64,000 nucleotides of DNA from Mycobacterium asiaticum. Lineage in GTDB: Bacteria; Actinomycetota; Actinomycetes; Mycobacteriales; Mycobacteriaceae. The translations under genes were made by a program, and so were the position numbers. The stretch lies in contig NZ_LZMH01000002.1 in NCBI RefSeq assembly GCF_001673635.1, positions 100,969 to 164,968 of the forward strand, read 5' to 3'. Below, piece after piece: positions 1 through 9,242 of this stretch. The notes under the pieces were generated by a model that made no database searches, was not told the DNA's origin, and saw only the letters and a program-made list of their open reading frames with translations. The number at the start of each line of letters is the position of its first letter. Position 1 is the stretch's first letter.

Positions 1-147
1 CCGGCCGTCGGCGGCCTTGATGACGCATGGCGACAGCGCGGCGATGAAGCCGCGGTCGGCGTCGTCGAAATCCCTTGTGTCGTCCAGAGGTAGCGTGTGC
101 GCGCGATGTGCCGATTCGATGACCGCGGTGGGCGGCTTGTGCTCCAT
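1..147 (-). CDS. Alkyl sulfatase, N-terminal fragment
   Basis: The first 49 codons of a leftward gene cut by the window edge. The reading begins MEHKPPTAVIESAHR and continues through DFDDADRGFIAAL, which resembles the N-terminus of the metallo-beta-lactamase-fold alkyl sulfatases (SdsA type; M. tuberculosis Rv3762c) that hydrolyse alkyl sulfate esters. The start ATG at 147 has an AAGGTG ribosome site a few bases upstream. It diverges from lpqH, as Rv3762c does from Rv3763 in M. tuberculosis. The zinc-binding region lies outside the window, so the function rests on the short N-terminus and on synteny. Confidence 0.7.
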   Translation of the reverse strand, partial: MEHKPPTAVIESAHRAHTLPLDDTRDFDDADRGFIAALSPCVIKAADGR

Positions 148-289
148 CGGAATCACCTTGCCAAACGCGTGCAGCCTCGGAAAGGCAAAACAAATATTTC
201 GTCGTACCTAGAATTTCGTCCACTTACCGCGCATACTGCCGGGGCGGTCCTCAAAGACGATGGGCCGGTTTACGGGCAAAGGAGCACAG

Positions 290-760
290 GTGAAGCGTGG
301 GCTGACGGTCGCGGTAGCCGGAGCGGCCATTCTGGTTGCGGGTCTTTCCGGATGTTCGAGTGACAAGCCGAAATCGGGTGGCGGGTCTTCAAGCGCGGCA
401 AGTAGCGGAGGCGGCAGCGCCTCTGGCACAAAGGTCCTCATCGACGGGCAGGACCAGCACGTCACCGGGTCGGTCGTGTGCACGACGGCGGCCGGCAATG
501 TCAATATCGCGATCGGCGGGCAGGCGGCCGGCATCGCCGCGGTGCTCAGCGACGCCAATCCCCCGGAGGTGAGGTCGGTCGGACTTGGCAGCGTCAACGG
601 CGTAGTGCTGGGCTACACCGCCGGAACCGGCCAGGGCAAGGCCGAGGCCACCAAGAACGGCAACGCCTACAAGATCACCGGAACGGCCACCGGTATCGAC
701 GCGGCCAACCCGATGTCACCGGTCAACAAGCCGTTCGAGATCGACGTCACCTGCTCCTGA
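290..760 (+). CDS. lpqH: 19 kDa lipoprotein antigen LpqH
   Basis: A 156-residue exported lipoprotein, nearly identical in its signal region to the M. tuberculosis 19 kDa antigen (Rv3763). In that family it is an abundant acylated, glycosylated surface lipoprotein and TLR2 agonist. The GTG at 290 is chosen over the in-frame ATG at 260 because an AAAGGAG ribosome site sits just upstream and the protein then begins with the known signal peptide [15 protein letters not shown]. The lipobox LSGC follows, and then a Ser/Gly-rich stretch typical of the O-glycosylated linker. The conserved domain keeps two cysteines (VVCTTAAG and the C-terminal VTCS). It ends 12 bases from the convergent tcrY. Confidence 0.97.
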   Translation: MKRGLTVAVAGAAILVAGLSGCSSDKPKSGGGSSSAASSGGGSASGTKVLIDGQDQHVTGSVVCTTAAGNVNIAIGGQAAGIAAVLSDANPPEVRSVGLGSVNGVVLGYTAGTGQGKAEATKNGNAYKITGTATGIDAANPMSPVNKPFEIDVTCS

Positions 761-772
761 CAAGCTGACGCC

Positions 773-2278
773 CTAGCCTGACGACGACGCGGTCGGCTGC
801 CGTCCATTACTCGGCAGCCGTACCGCTAATTCGGTGTGCCCGGGCGAGCTGTTGACGGTGATCGTCCCGTTGTGGGCCTTGACAACTGCCGAGACGATCG
901 CCAGACCCAGTCCGGTGCTGCCGCCCTTGCGGGACCGCGAGGTGTCGCCGCGAGCGAACCGTTCGAACACCTCCGACTGCTGGTCCCTGGGAATTCCGGG
1001 GCCGTTGTCGATCACCTGCAGCAGCGTGTGCGTCGGCTCGGCGCTGAGGCGGGTGGTGACGACGGTGCCCGGGCCGGTGTGGATGCGCGCGTTGGCGAGC
1101 AGGTTGGCCACCACTTGGTGCAGGCGGGCCTCGTCGCCGGTCACCATCACCGGTTCCGGCGGCAGGTCGAGTTCCCACTGGTGATCCGGCCCAGCGATGT
1201 GTGCGTCGCTGACAGCGTCGACCGCCAACCGGGACAGGTCCACCGGTTCGCGTTCCAAGGGTCGACCGGAGTCCAGCCGGGCCAGCAGCAGTAGGTCCTC
1301 GACGAGACGCGTGATCCGTTCGGTCTCCGACGCCACCCGGCTCATCGCGTGCGCCACCGCTTCCCGGTCGTCGCCCATGCGCTGCGCCAATTCGGTGTAG
1401 CCGCGGATCGCGGCCAGCGGCGTGCGCAGTTCGTGGCTGGCGTCGGCGACGAATTGGCGAACCCGGGTCTCGCTGGCCTGCCTAGTCGACAGGGCCGCCG
1501 CGATGTGGTCGAGCATGCGGTTGAGCGCTGAACCGAGTTGGCCCACCTCGGTGGCGGGGTTGGCATCGGGCTCGGACACCCGCACAGGCAGCTCGACCTC
1601 ACCGCGGTCCAACGGCAGATCCACCACCTTGGTCGCGGTCTGGGCGACCCGTCGCAACGGCGCCAACGCCTGACGGATGATCACCGCTCCGGCGGTGGTG
1701 GCCGCGACGAGCGCGATCAGAGTCACGATGCCGAAGATGATCAGCATCCGCAGTTCGGTGGCGTCGATGTTGGACATGGACAGACCGGTGACGATGACGT
1801 CGGTCCGGTTGCGGCTCGGAGCGGCGACGACACGGTAGCGCCCGAGGCCATCGAGGTCGAGGGTGACCGGCGTGCGGCTGCCGGCGATCTCCTCCAGCTG
1901 GTGCTGCGCGGTCGGCGTCAATGCATCCCGGGCGCCGCTGCCCGTCAGATAACCGGCGTCCACTGTCCTGCCGTTGCTGACCACCGCTGCGACCATGCCG
2001 GCCGGCTGGCCGGGCGCGTCGAGAAACCTTGGGCCTGGGCCGGTCTTGACGTAACGCGGCTCGTGGCGGCGCGGCGGTTCGGGATACAGCAGCGACGAAC
2101 GGTAGGAGGTGCCGCTGAGTTGGCTGTCGAGTTGGGCCACCAAATGGTGGCGCAGCGCCAATTCAGTGGCTGCGGTGATGCCGACGCAGACGATTGCCAG
2201 GACGGCGATCTGGCCGACGAGCAGCCGCAGTCGCAGCGACCAGACCCGGGGCCCGCTAGCGCGCCGGCTTGAGGACAT
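773..2278 (-). CDS. tcrY: Sensor histidine kinase TcrY
   Basis: A 501-residue membrane sensor kinase. One transmembrane helix lies at about residues 15-38 and a second at about 180-205, enclosing an extracytoplasmic sensor region of about 140 residues; a HAMP linker follows. The H-box ASHELRTPLAAIRGY carries the phospho-accepting His. An N-box (NLLANARIHTG), G1 (DNGPGIP) and G2 (STGLGLAIV) complete the ATPase domain. It matches M. tuberculosis TcrY (Rv3764c), the partner of TcrX. Its start overlaps the end of tcrX by 23 bases, so the pair is translationally coupled. The stimulus cannot be read from the sequence. Confidence 0.93.
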   Translation of the reverse strand: MSSSRRASGPRVWSLRLRLLVGQIAVLAIVCVGITAATELALRHHLVAQLDSQLSGTSYRSSLLYPEPPRRHEPRYVKTGPGPRFLDAPGQPAGMVAAVVSNGRTVDAGYLTGSGARDALTPTAQHQLEEIAGSRTPVTLDLDGLGRYRVVAAPSRNRTDVIVTGLSMSNIDATELRMLIIFGIVTLIALVAATTAGAVIIRQALAPLRRVAQTATKVVDLPLDRGEVELPVRVSEPDANPATEVGQLGSALNRMLDHIAAALSTRQASETRVRQFVADASHELRTPLAAIRGYTELAQRMGDDREAVAHAMSRVASETERITRLVEDLLLLARLDSGRPLEREPVDLSRLAVDAVSDAHIAGPDHQWELDLPPEPVMVTGDEARLHQVVANLLANARIHTGPGTVVTTRLSAEPTHTLLQVIDNGPGIPRDQQSEVFERFARGDTSRSRKGGSTGLGLAIVSAVVKAHNGTITVNSSPGHTELAVRLPSNGRQPTASSSG

Positions 2279-2996
2279 AGCCTGCGCCGCGCAGCGTGTG
2301 GATCATGGGTTCGCGCCCGCTGTCGATCTTCTTGCGCAGGTAGGAGATATACAGCTCGACGATGTTGGATCGCCCGCCGAAGTCGTAGCTCCAAACGCGG
2401 TCCAGGATCTGTGCCTTGCTCAGCACCCGCTTGGCGTTGCGCATCATGAACCGCAGCAGCTCGAACTCGGTGGTGGTCAACGAGATCGGTTCGCCGGCGC
2501 GGGTCACCTCGTGGCTGTCTTCGTCGAGTACCAGGTCGCCGACGACCAGCTGGGCGCCGCTGTCGACCGTGGTAACCCCGGTGCGGCGCAGCAGCGCGCG
2601 CAGCCGCAGCACGACCTCCTCGATGCTGAACGGCTTGGTCACGTAATCGTCTCCGCCAGCGGTCAATCCGGCGATTCGGTCTTCGACCGCGTCCTTGGCC
2701 GTCAGCAGCAGAACCGGCAATCGAGGATTCTCCCGGCGCAGCTTCTGCAGGACTTCCAGGCCGCTTATGTCGGGCAGCATCACATCCAGCACTACTACGT
2801 CGGGGCGTTCGGCGCGGGCGGCCGCCACGGCCGAGGCACCGTCACCGGCTGTCGCGATGTTCCAACCCTCATAGCGCAATGCCATCGACACCATCTCGGC
2901 GAGAACGGGTTCGTCGTCCACCACCAGCACGGTGACCGGTTGGCCGTCGGCGCGGCACATGATCACGCGTTCAACGGAACTTCTGGGAGCCGCCAC
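2256..2996 (-). CDS. tcrX: Response regulator TcrX
   Basis: An OmpR/PhoB-type response regulator of up to 246 residues. The receiver domain has the acidic pocket (VVDDEP), the phospho-acceptor Asp in VVLDVMLPD and the conserved Lys in YVTKPFS. The C-terminal winged helix ends in SYLRKKIDSG...LRGAGYVLKPAR. It is phosphorylated by TcrY and binds DNA. The GTG at 2996 gives an N-terminus about 12 residues longer than the family core; the ATG at 2960 is an alternative, and neither has a strong ribosome site. The region upstream (2997-3115) should hold its promoter and contains the terminator of the preceding leftward operon. Confidence 0.93.
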   Translation of the reverse strand: MAAPRSSVERVIMCRADGQPVTVLVVDDEPVLAEMVSMALRYEGWNIATAGDGASAVAAARAERPDVVVLDVMLPDISGLEVLQKLRRENPRLPVLLLTAKDAVEDRIAGLTAGGDDYVTKPFSIEEVVLRLRALLRRTGVTTVDSGAQLVVGDLVLDEDSHEVTRAGEPISLTTTEFELLRFMMRNAKRVLSKAQILDRVWSYDFGGRSNIVELYISYLRKKIDSGREPMIHTLRGAGYVLKPAR

Positions 2997-3062
2997 GGGT
3001 TCCAGTATCCGTACCCGGATAGGGCAACGCTATGGCATCCCTGTGCTTGACCTGTGAAACAC

Positions 3063-3102
3063 AAACGGCCGCGTGACCGTCGATGCGGTCACGCGGCCGT
3101 TT
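3063..3102 (-). terminator. Perfect 17-bp stem hairpin after the small membrane operon
   Basis: Arms 3063-3079 and 3086-3102 are exact inverted complements (AAACGGCCGCGTGACCG and its complement) around a 6-base loop. On the minus strand the stem is followed by a T-rich stretch. It sits 13 bases past the stop of the 51-residue gene and upstream of tcrX, as expected for an intrinsic terminator. Confidence 0.75.
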
Positions 3103-3115
3103 CCCCGATGCTGTG

Positions 3116-3271
3116 TTAGTACCAGTAGCGCCTGCCGGCCACTGGGCGGCCGACCGAACCCATGGCCCACATCACCGCGCCCACAATGAGCAGAATCACC
3201 CCGAGCACGGTCAACAAATGCACGCCAAACACAAATCCGAGGATGAGAAGGATGGCACCGACGACAATCAT
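3116..3271 (-). CDS. Small hydrophobic membrane protein (DUF6131-like)
   Basis: A 51-residue protein, MIVVGAILLILGFVFGVHLL at its start, with two predicted transmembrane segments (about 2-20 and 22-37) and a basic, Tyr/Trp-rich tail RPVAGRRYWY. Its ATG at 3271 has an AAAGGAAA ribosome site. It lies 12 bases after the stop of the 83-residue gene, so the two form a small operon closed by the 3063-3102 hairpin. The length and layout match the short mycobacterial membrane proteins grouped as DUF6131. The function is unknown; several such proteins are general stress genes, but nothing here shows that. Confidence 0.75.
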   Translation of the reverse strand: MIVVGAILLILGFVFGVHLLTVLGVILLIVGAVMWAMGSVGRPVAGRRYWY

Positions 3272-3283
3272 GGCGATTTCCTT

Positions 3284-3535
3284 TTAACTAGCAGGGATGT
3301 GATCAATTGATTGCAGGGCGCTCGGCTGCGGTAACTGCGGCGCGTGGCAATCCTTTACTTTTGGATTCACGCCCATGTAATTCAGCGGTCCGGCAATCAC
3401 CGTGACCGCAACGGTTCCCGCTGAGGCACAACTGGTTTCCTGACCTTTGAAGTAGCCGCGCTGCCAGGCTGCGAGGATCCCTATGAGCAGCCAGATCAAC
3501 ACAATCGCACCTAGAATTCCGCGACCTCGCACCAT
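3284..3535 (-). CDS. Small single-pass membrane or exported protein, unknown function
   Basis: An 83-residue protein with one N-terminal hydrophobic helix (ILGAIVLIWLLIGILAAW), no clear signal peptidase site, and a mostly polar exterior part with two cysteines (TSCAS and KDCHAP) that could pair outside the membrane. The start ATG at 3535 is supported by a GGAGG ribosome site 6-7 bases upstream. It is first in a two-gene leftward operon with the 51-residue membrane protein. I do not recognise a characterised family. Confidence 0.7.
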   Translation of the reverse strand: MVRGRGILGAIVLIWLLIGILAAWQRGYFKGQETSCASAGTVAVTVIAGPLNYMGVNPKVKDCHAPQLPQPSALQSIDHIPAS

Positions 3536-3640
3536 AGCGGCCTCCGTTGTTCCCGAAACAATTCCCGTGCAGCACAGCGTTGCCCGTTGTACGCGTGCCT
3601 AAACATGAAAAAGGGCCGCAAGTTCGCCCGTCAGGCCGTT

Positions 3641-4054
3641 CTAAGCGGGGTGATCGGCGAGCCACATTGCGGCGCGCCTTTTGGACGCGCGGGACAGCCA
3701 CGCATCCTGAATCAGTTCCGACAACTCGGTGACGCTGATTTCGGCCAACCGGGCGGCGCGCACCAGCACCGAGGGATGCCCGTCGAAGTGGCTGGTGCTG
3801 AAAAACGGCGAGTTAGGGTCTTGGACCAGGGCCAGCTTGTCGCTCTCGGACTCCACCCACAGCATGATCACGTCGGGATAGCGTTGCCCGGTCGCCGGAT
3901 CGACCGCATCCGGTTGCGGAGTTCGGAAGAACACGAACGACTTTCCGCCCACCTGGTAGATGGCGTTGCCCTTCGGCCCCTCAAGCTTCTTCACATGCGG
4001 CATCGCGGCGGCGAGCCGGTGCACATCGTTGACTTTCGCGGGCCGATCAGCCAT
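3641..4054 (-). CDS. MmcQ/YjbR family DNA-binding-like protein
   Basis: A 137-residue soluble protein with the MmcQ/YjbR (CyaY-like fold) pattern: LAAAMPHVKKLEG near the start, then KSFVFFRTPQPDAVD, a central PFFSTSHFDGHPSVLVR segment and a C-terminal LIQDAWLSRASKRRA helix. Most members are uncharacterised and annotated as DNA-binding. The ATG at 4054 is preferred to longer in-frame starts up to 4153 because the extra residues look unlike the family and would run into the divergent gene at 4143. It is divergent from the lysin-like gene with about 88 bases between starts. Confidence 0.75.
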   Translation of the reverse strand: MADRPAKVNDVHRLAAAMPHVKKLEGPKGNAIYQVGGKSFVFFRTPQPDAVDPATGQRYPDVIMLWVESESDKLALVQDPNSPFFSTSHFDGHPSVLVRAARLAEISVTELSELIQDAWLSRASKRRAAMWLADHPA

Positions 4055-4142
4055 GCCCGCGACGATACCGGCGGATGCGGGCGCTCCCCGCTGTAGCATG
4101 GGCGATCGGTAAGGGGTTGCAGTAGAGGGGGATTGCGCCGCA

Positions 4143-4973
4143 GTGGTTGACACGCTGTTCGCTGATGTCTCGGAATATCAAGTGCCAGTTAATGATTCGT
4201 ACCCCCACCGGGTCTTGTCGATCCGGGTCAGCGACGGCACCTATCGCGACCACAATTTCGCGCGCAATTACACCTGGATGCGCGGCGCGTTGGATAGTGG
4301 GCGATTGACCTTCGGGATTGTCTACACCTACGTCCGTCCGAATTGGTTGGCAAATGCCAACACGGTGCGGTCGATGATCGACGCCGAAGGCGGCCTACAC
4401 CCGCGGGTGGCGCTGATGCTCGATGTTGAGTCCGGGGGCAACCCGCCGGGCGACGGGTCTAGCTGGATCAACCAGCTGTACTGGAACCTGGCCGATTACG
4501 CAGGCTCACCGGCCCGAATCATCGGTTACGCCAACGCCTATGACTTCTTCAACATGTGGCGCGTGCGCCCACCGGGGCTTCGCGTCATCGCCGCGGGTTA
4601 CGGATCCAACCCGAATCTGCCCGGGCAGGTGGCACATCAGTACACCGACGGCAACGGGTACAGCCCGAACCTGCCGCAGGGTGCGCCGCCGTTCGGCCGG
4701 TGCGACATGAACTCCGCCGACGGGCTGACACCGCAACAATTCGCCGCCGCGTGCGGCATCGGGACGAACGGAGGACCGCTGATGGCACTCACCGACGACG
4801 AACAAGCCGAACTGCTGACCAAGGTGCGGCAGATCTGGGATCAGCTGCTCGGCCCCGACGGCGCCGGGTGGCCGCAGTTGGGGCAGAACAGCCAGGGCCA
4901 GAATCTGACGCCGGTCGATGCGATTGCCGCTATCAAGAAGGACCTAGAGGGCGGTTCGTCGACTGACGCTTAA
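4143..4973 (+). CDS. GH25-like phage-type lysin (putative cell-wall hydrolase)
   Basis: A 276-residue protein built like a mycobacteriophage lysin. The N-terminal part has the GH25-type DVSEYQ segment (Asp8, Gln13) and a second acidic pair in [10 protein letters not shown]25 enzymes cleave the MurNAc-GlcNAc bond of peptidoglycan. After a [10 protein letters not shown] stretch and a barrel-like middle (IIGYAN..., [10 protein letters not shown]...) comes a short tail module, [19 protein letters not shown], of a type I associate with mycobacteriophage lysins and virion proteins. No signal peptide or transmembrane helix is visible. The start is GTG 4143, with an AGAGGGGGA ribosome site at good spacing. 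Its stop overlaps the PE_PGRS stop. No other phage genes are nearby. A similar protein may exist at this position in M. tuberculosis (Rv3766). Confidence 0.75.
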   Translation: MVDTLFADVSEYQVPVNDSYPHRVLSIRVSDGTYRDHNFARNYTWMRGALDSGRLTFGIVYTYVRPNWLANANTVRSMIDAEGGLHPRVALMLDVESGGNPPGDGSSWINQLYWNLADYAGSPARIIGYANAYDFFNMWRVRPPGLRVIAAGYGSNPNLPGQVAHQYTDGNGYSPNLPQGAPPFGRCDMNSADGLTPQQFAAACGIGTNGGPLMALTDDEQAELLTKVRQIWDQLLGPDGAGWPQLGQNSQGQNLTPVDAIAAIKKDLEGGSSTDA

Positions 4974-6880
4974 GCGCCTGGTTCGCCGAACACGACGCCG
5001 CCGGCACCCCCGGTTCCGTCCTGCCCGTCGATGCCGTCGAGACCTCCCGCTGGGCCGCCTTCGCCACCGGCTCCTCCCTGACCTCCGCCCCCGCCGTTGC
5101 CGATCAGCCGGGAGGCGCCGCCGTTACCGCCGTCGCCGCCATTCCCACCGGGGCGCCCGTCAAGGCCGATGCCGTTGATGCCGGTCGCTCCACCGCCACC
5201 GCCGGCACCACCCACGCCCCCGTTGCCATAGAGCCAACCACTGCTTCCACCGGCTCCGCCATCGCCGCCGGTACCGCCGACACCGGCGGTAGCAAGGTCG
5301 GTCACCACCGCACTCGCGCCGACCCCGCCATTCCCGCCGGCGCCGCCGTCGCCGATCAGCAGCCCGCCAGCACCACCGGCACCGCCGGCACCGCCGGCAC
5401 CTCCCTGGACGGCGCCAGCGATTCCTCCGTCACCGCCCGCACCGCCGGCCGCACCTGCACCGAACAGTCCAGCCCCGCCACCTGCGCCGCCAGCGCCACC
5501 GGTTCCGCCGACAAAGGCGAAGAACGAAGTGCCGTCGGGGTTCACGCCGCGGCCTGCGCCGCCGGTGCCACCTTGCCCACCGACTCCCGCGTTGCCGGCC
5601 AACCATCCGGCCCTGCCGCCGCTGCCGCCATCTCCGCCGTCTCCGCCAACGCCGGGCAGAAATGTGCTGGCACCGGTCTGTCCGCCCAACCCGCCTGCGC
5701 CGCCGGCGCCGCCGTTGCCAAGCAAACCGGCGTTGCCGCCTGCACCACCGGCCCCGCCGCCGCCACCGAAGACGCCGGCGAAGGTGCCCTGGTATTGCAC
5801 TGCGCCGCCGGCACCGGCTCCGCCTTGCCCGCCGGCACCGGCATTGCCGTAGATCCACCCGCCGTTACCGCCGCTGCCACCGGACCCGCCGGAACCGCCG
5901 CTCAATATGCCCGTCGCGCCACCGGCACCCCCGGCGGCACCTACCCCGCCGTCACCGAATAGTCCGGCCGCGCCGCCGGCGCCGCCCTGTCCGCCTGCGC
6001 CGCCGGACAAGGCGCCTTCCTTCAGACTTCCGTCACCGCCAGCACCGCCCTGGCCACCTGCCCCGCCGTTACCGGACAACCACCCACCAGCACCACCGGC
6101 ACCTCCGGCGCCGCCCTGTCCAGCGGCGGTACCACCTGCGGGGATTCCACCGCCGGCCGCGCCACCGGTACCGCCAGCGCCGCCGACACCACCGGCACCC
6201 AACAACCCGGCGGCGCCACCCGCACCGCCTGCTCCGCCGTTTGCACCATTAGCGCCGGGCCCAGCGGCTAAGGCTGCCCCGCCCGCGCCGCCGGCGCCAC
6301 CGTTGCCGTACAACCAGCCGCCCGAACCACCGGTACCGCCGGCCGCACCGGCCCCACCGGCGCCGCCCAGCCCTCCGTTACCGATCAATCCCGCCGCGCC
6401 GCCAGCTCCACCAACCGCCCCGTCGGCGGTTTGGGAGAACCCATTGCCACCATTTCCGTAAAGCAACCCGCCGGCACCGCCGTTTGGATTCGCAGCCGTG
6501 CCGTGGGCTCCGTCGCCGATCAGCGGCCTGCCCAGCAAAGCCTGGGTCGGCGCGTTGACGGCGTTGAGGATGTCCTGCTGCGCCGACTGCAGTGCGACGT
6601 TGGCCGCCTCAGCTGAGGCGTAGGCTCCGGCGGCTCCGGTGAGCGACTGCACGAACTGCTGATGGAAGGTCGAGAGCTGCCGACTCACGGCCTGGAACTG
6701 CTCGCCGTGTCCGCTGAACAACGCCGCGACTGCCGCAGACACCTCGTCGGCACCCGCCGCCAAGACGTTCGTGGTCGGTGGCGCGGCCAGCCTGCCGGCC
6801 GAAGCCAAAATCGAGCCGACGCCGGCAATGTCCGCGGCCGCCGCAGCAACCGTCTCCGGAACCGCCACCAGATATGACAC
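4970..6880 (-). CDS. PE_PGRS family protein
   Basis: A 636-residue PE_PGRS protein. Residues about 1-95 form the PE helical hairpin, ending in the ESX-type secretion motif YASAE (YxxxD/E). A short linker ([20 protein letters not shown]) leads into about 500 residues of Gly-Gly-X repeats punctuated by LLGNGG/LYGNGG blocks. The GTG start at 6880 (VSYLVAVPE) is chosen over 6919 because GGGAGGG lies just upstream and the PE domain then begins normally. PE_PGRS proteins are surface or secreted ESX-5 substrates, with suggested roles in host interaction and calcium binding. No PPE partner is adjacent. It is convergent with the lysin-like gene, sharing 4 bases. Confidence 0.95.
   Translation of the reverse strand: MSYLVAVPETVAAAAADIAGVGSILASAGRLAAPPTTNVLAAGADEVSAAVAALFSGHGEQFQAVSRQLSTFHQQFVQSLTGAAGAYASAEAANVALQSAQQDILNAVNAPTQALLGRPLIGDGAHGTAANPNGGAGGLLYGNGGNGFSQTADGAVGGAGGAAGLIGNGGLGGAGGAGAAGGTGGSGGWLYGNGGAGGAGGAALAAGPGANGANGGAGGAGGAAGLLGAGGVGGAGGTGGAAGGGIPAGGTAAGQGGAGGAGGAGGWLSGNGGAGGQGGAGGDGSLKEGALSGGAGGQGGAGGAAGLFGDGGVGAAGGAGGATGILSGGSGGSGGSGGNGGWIYGNAGAGGQGGAGAGGAVQYQGTFAGVFGGGGGAGGAGGNAGLLGNGGAGGAGGLGGQTGASTFLPGVGGDGGDGGSGGRAGWLAGNAGVGGQGGTGGAGRGVNPDGTSFFAFVGGTGGAGGAGGGAGLFGAGAAGGAGGDGGIAGAVQGGAGGAGGAGGAGGLLIGDGGAGGNGGVGASAVVTDLATAGVGGTGGDGGAGGSSGWLYGNGGVGGAGGGGGATGINGIGLDGRPGGNGGDGGNGGASRLIGNGGGGGQGGAGGEGGPAGGLDGIDGQDGTGGAGGVVFGEPGA
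4985..6480. repeat. PGRS repeat tract
   Basis: Low-complexity, very GC-rich DNA of imperfect short tandem CGGCGGNNC-type units encoding GGA/GGN repeats of the PE_PGRS protein. Such tracts are prone to slippage and misassembly and produce long spurious open frames on the other strand, including proline-rich ones. Boundaries are approximate. Confidence 0.9.
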
Positions 6881-7123
6881 GGTCACCCTCCCAGCCGTCC
6901 AAAGCCATGAGCGAATCAAAGATTTTGACGATAGCGTTATTGCGCAAAATGGATAGGGATTTCCGCTCAGGTCAAAGAAAATACCGACAAAGGATCCCTA
7001 CGCCTCCTGGCTTCTCAGCCGCGCAGAACCCGTCGCACGCCGTCCGCCCGACCGACCCGTCGGCGCCGTCGGCGACCCAGCCACCGACACCGTCGGCGCG
7101 GTGGAACTCTTAAAAAGAGTGGT

Positions 7124-8068
7124 TCAGACGGCAGGCCGGCGCGCGGAGACAAACAGCGTCGGCGGCATCGAGTACTCGGAGCCGTTCGGGACCACCCGGT
7201 TGTAGCGGGCCATCAGTTCGGGGAAGTCCGCGGCGGTGGCTTCCCAGCCGTGATCCCGTAGCCAATCGGTGAGCGCGGTGCGCTCCTCGGGGTACCACAG
7301 GTCTTCGACGGCGGGGATCTCGGCGTCGACAAGTCGCGCAGCCACCGCACGGATCCGCTGCATCTCCTCGCGCTGGCGCTGCACCAGATCGGAGTCGATC
7401 GCACCCTTGTCCGGCACGTTCGATGCCAACCAGCTACCAGGTGCGCTCATCATGTGGATGCGCTCGAATAACAGGTCCTGGGCTTGCGCGGGCAGGTACC
7501 GCACCAAGCCCTCGGCCGACCACGCCGTCGGCTGCGTCGGGTCGAAGCCCGCTTCCTGCAGCGCCGTCGGCCAGTCCTGGCGCAGATCGACCGCGATGTT
7601 GACCACCTGCGAGGTGGGCCGGGCACCGTGCTGCTCCAAGGTGGTGTTCTTGAATTCGAGCACCTTGGGCTGGTCGAGCTCGTAGACCACCGTGCCGTCC
7701 GGCCACGGCAGCCGCCACGCACGAGCATCCAGGCCGGAGGCGAGAATGACTATCTGACGGACGCCGGAGTCGGCGGCAGCGAGAAAGAACTCGTCGAAGA
7801 ACGCGGTCCGCGTAGCCATGAAGTCGACCATCAGCTGCGCGCGGTTACCGATCTCGGGTTCGATCTCGCGGGCTTGCGCGAGTAAGTCCGGATCGGCGTA
7901 CAGCGTCCACATTCCCTTGCCCGCCGCGTCCAGAAAGACCCTGGCGAACGGGTCGTTGATCAGCGGGTTTTCGCTCTCGGTCTCCGCGGCGCGGGCCGCA
8001 GCCACACCCAGCGCGGTCGACCCGACGCTTTGCGTGATCTCCCAAGAATCGTTGTCGGTGCGCTGCAT
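7124..8068 (-). CDS. Putative S-adenosylmethionine-dependent methyltransferase (Rv3767c-like)
   Basis: A 314-residue member of the large mycobacterial methyltransferase family related to leucine carboxyl methyltransferase (PF04072). The family N-terminus [20 protein letters not shown], the DPFA...L segment, the SAM loop [14 protein letters not shown], the acidic strand [13 protein letters not shown] and the [11 protein letters not shown] segment are all present in order. The length equals that of M. tuberculosis Rv3767c. Substrates of these enzymes are mostly unknown; some O-methylate lipids or polyketides. It is transcribed alone, divergent from the kinase-fold gene at 8205. Confidence 0.9.
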   Translation of the reverse strand: MQRTDNDSWEITQSVGSTALGVAAARAAETESENPLINDPFARVFLDAAGKGMWTLYADPDLLAQAREIEPEIGNRAQLMVDFMATRTAFFDEFFLAAADSGVRQIVILASGLDARAWRLPWPDGTVVYELDQPKVLEFKNTTLEQHGARPTSQVVNIAVDLRQDWPTALQEAGFDPTQPTAWSAEGLVRYLPAQAQDLLFERIHMMSAPGSWLASNVPDKGAIDSDLVQRQREEMQRIRAVAARLVDAEIPAVEDLWYPEERTALTDWLRDHGWEATAADFPELMARYNRVVPNGSEYSMPPTLFVSARRPAV

Positions 8069-8204
8069 GGCACTCCTCCTGAACCGCGATAGTCAGTTTT
8101 GCAAACTATTCTTCCAGCGCGGCGCCCGCAACGGCCGCCGCTGGGCGGTCCCTACGCTTTTTCTAGGCTCTCTCCAAGTCGGTTGACAGGCGCAAAGGAG
8201 CAGC

Positions 8205-9242
8205 ATGAACCCGGCCGTGGATCTGGATGCGGTGGCTCGCTGGATGTCGGAGCAGGGTCTCGGGGAGGGACCCCTGCAGGATGTCGCGGCGGTAACCGGC
8301 GGCACGCAGAACGTGATGATGCGGTTCACCCGGTCGGGCCGGCCCTACGTGCTGCGTCGCGGCCCACGGCACCTGCGCCCCCGCAGCAACAGCGTCATCC
8401 TGCGGGAGACTCGGGTACTTGCCGCGCTCGCCGGCTCCGATGTGCCGCACCCGCATCTGATCGCGATGTGCGACGACCCGGGCGTGCTCGGAGACGCTGT
8501 GTTCTACCTGATGGAACCGATCGACGGCTTCAACGCGGGCGAGGGCCTGCCGCCGTTGCATGCCAATGACCCAGAGGTGCGCTACGGCATGGGGTTGTCG
8601 ATGGCCGACGCGCTGGCCAGGCTCGGCGCCGTCGATCACGTCGCCGTGGGCCTCGAAGATTTCGGCAAACCGTCGGGTTTTCTGGAACGTCAAGTGCCGC
8701 GCTGGCTTTCGGAGCTGGCGTCCTATCAGGAGTACGAAGGTTACCCCGGTCCGGACATCCCGGGCATCGACGAGGTCTCGCACTGGCTGGAAAGCCACCG
8801 ACCCACCCAGTGGACTCCCGGCATCATGCACGGCGACTACCACGCGGCCAACGTGATGTTCTCCCGCACCGGGCCAGACGTGGTCGCGATCGTGGACTGG
8901 GAGATGTGCACGATCGGCGACCCGCTGTTGGACCTGGGCTGGCTGCTGGCCACGTGGCGGCAGGACGACGGCTCCAGCGTGTTCGGCCACGCCCTGGGCG
9001 GCACGGACGGTCTGGCCAGCACCAACGACCTACTGCAGCGTTATGCCGCCAACACCACTCGCGACCTCTCGCACATCACCTGGTACACCGTGCTGGCCTG
9101 TTTCAAGCTGGGCATCGTGATCGAGGGCACGCTGGCCCGCGCCTGCGCGGGCAAGGCGGAGAAAGCCGTCGGCGATCAGCTGCACGCCGGCACCGTGCAC
9201 CTGTTCGAGCGCGCGCTGGCCTTGATCGAGACGCGTTCTTAA
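8205..9242 (+). CDS. Aminoglycoside phosphotransferase-fold kinase (ACAD10/11-type)
   Basis: A 345-residue protein of the APH/choline-kinase superfamily. The nucleotide lysine is apparently replaced (YVLRRGP), but the Brenner catalytic motif MHGDYHAANVMF and the metal motif IVDWEMCTIGDPLLDLGW are intact. Family members resemble the kinase half of ACAD10/ACAD11, thought to phosphorylate 4-hydroxyacyl-CoA for beta-oxidation, and M. tuberculosis Rv3761c, historically named FadE36 although it is not a dehydrogenase. The start ATG follows a clear AAAGGAG site. Resistance activity should not be inferred. Its stop overlaps that of the PE gene by 4 bases at CTTAAG. Confidence 0.85.
   Translation: MNPAVDLDAVARWMSEQGLGEGPLQDVAAVTGGTQNVMMRFTRSGRPYVLRRGPRHLRPRSNSVILRETRVLAALAGSDVPHPHLIAMCDDPGVLGDAVFYLMEPIDGFNAGEGLPPLHANDPEVRYGMGLSMADALARLGAVDHVAVGLEDFGKPSGFLERQVPRWLSELASYQEYEGYPGPDIPGIDEVSHWLESHRPTQWTPGIMHGDYHAANVMFSRTGPDVVAIVDWEMCTIGDPLLDLGWLLATWRQDDGSSVFGHALGGTDGLASTNDLLQRYAANTTRDLSHITWYTVLACFKLGIVIEGTLARACAGKAEKAVGDQLHAGTVHLFERALALIETRS

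Noticed and set aside
3083..3310. A 75-residue plus-strand open frame
   Set aside because: It is antisense to the well-supported 51-residue membrane protein gene, which has a ribosome site and terminator.
5529..6461. Proline-rich plus-strand open frames in the PE_PGRS region
   Set aside because: These are the reverse complement of GGX repeats, not genes.
7060..7122. Repeated ACCGTCGGCG-like units and a short ACTCTT/AAGAGT hairpin after the methyltransferase gene
   Set aside because: The repeats are short and irregular and the hairpin has only a 6-bp AT-rich stem; not enough to call a CRISPR or a confident terminator.
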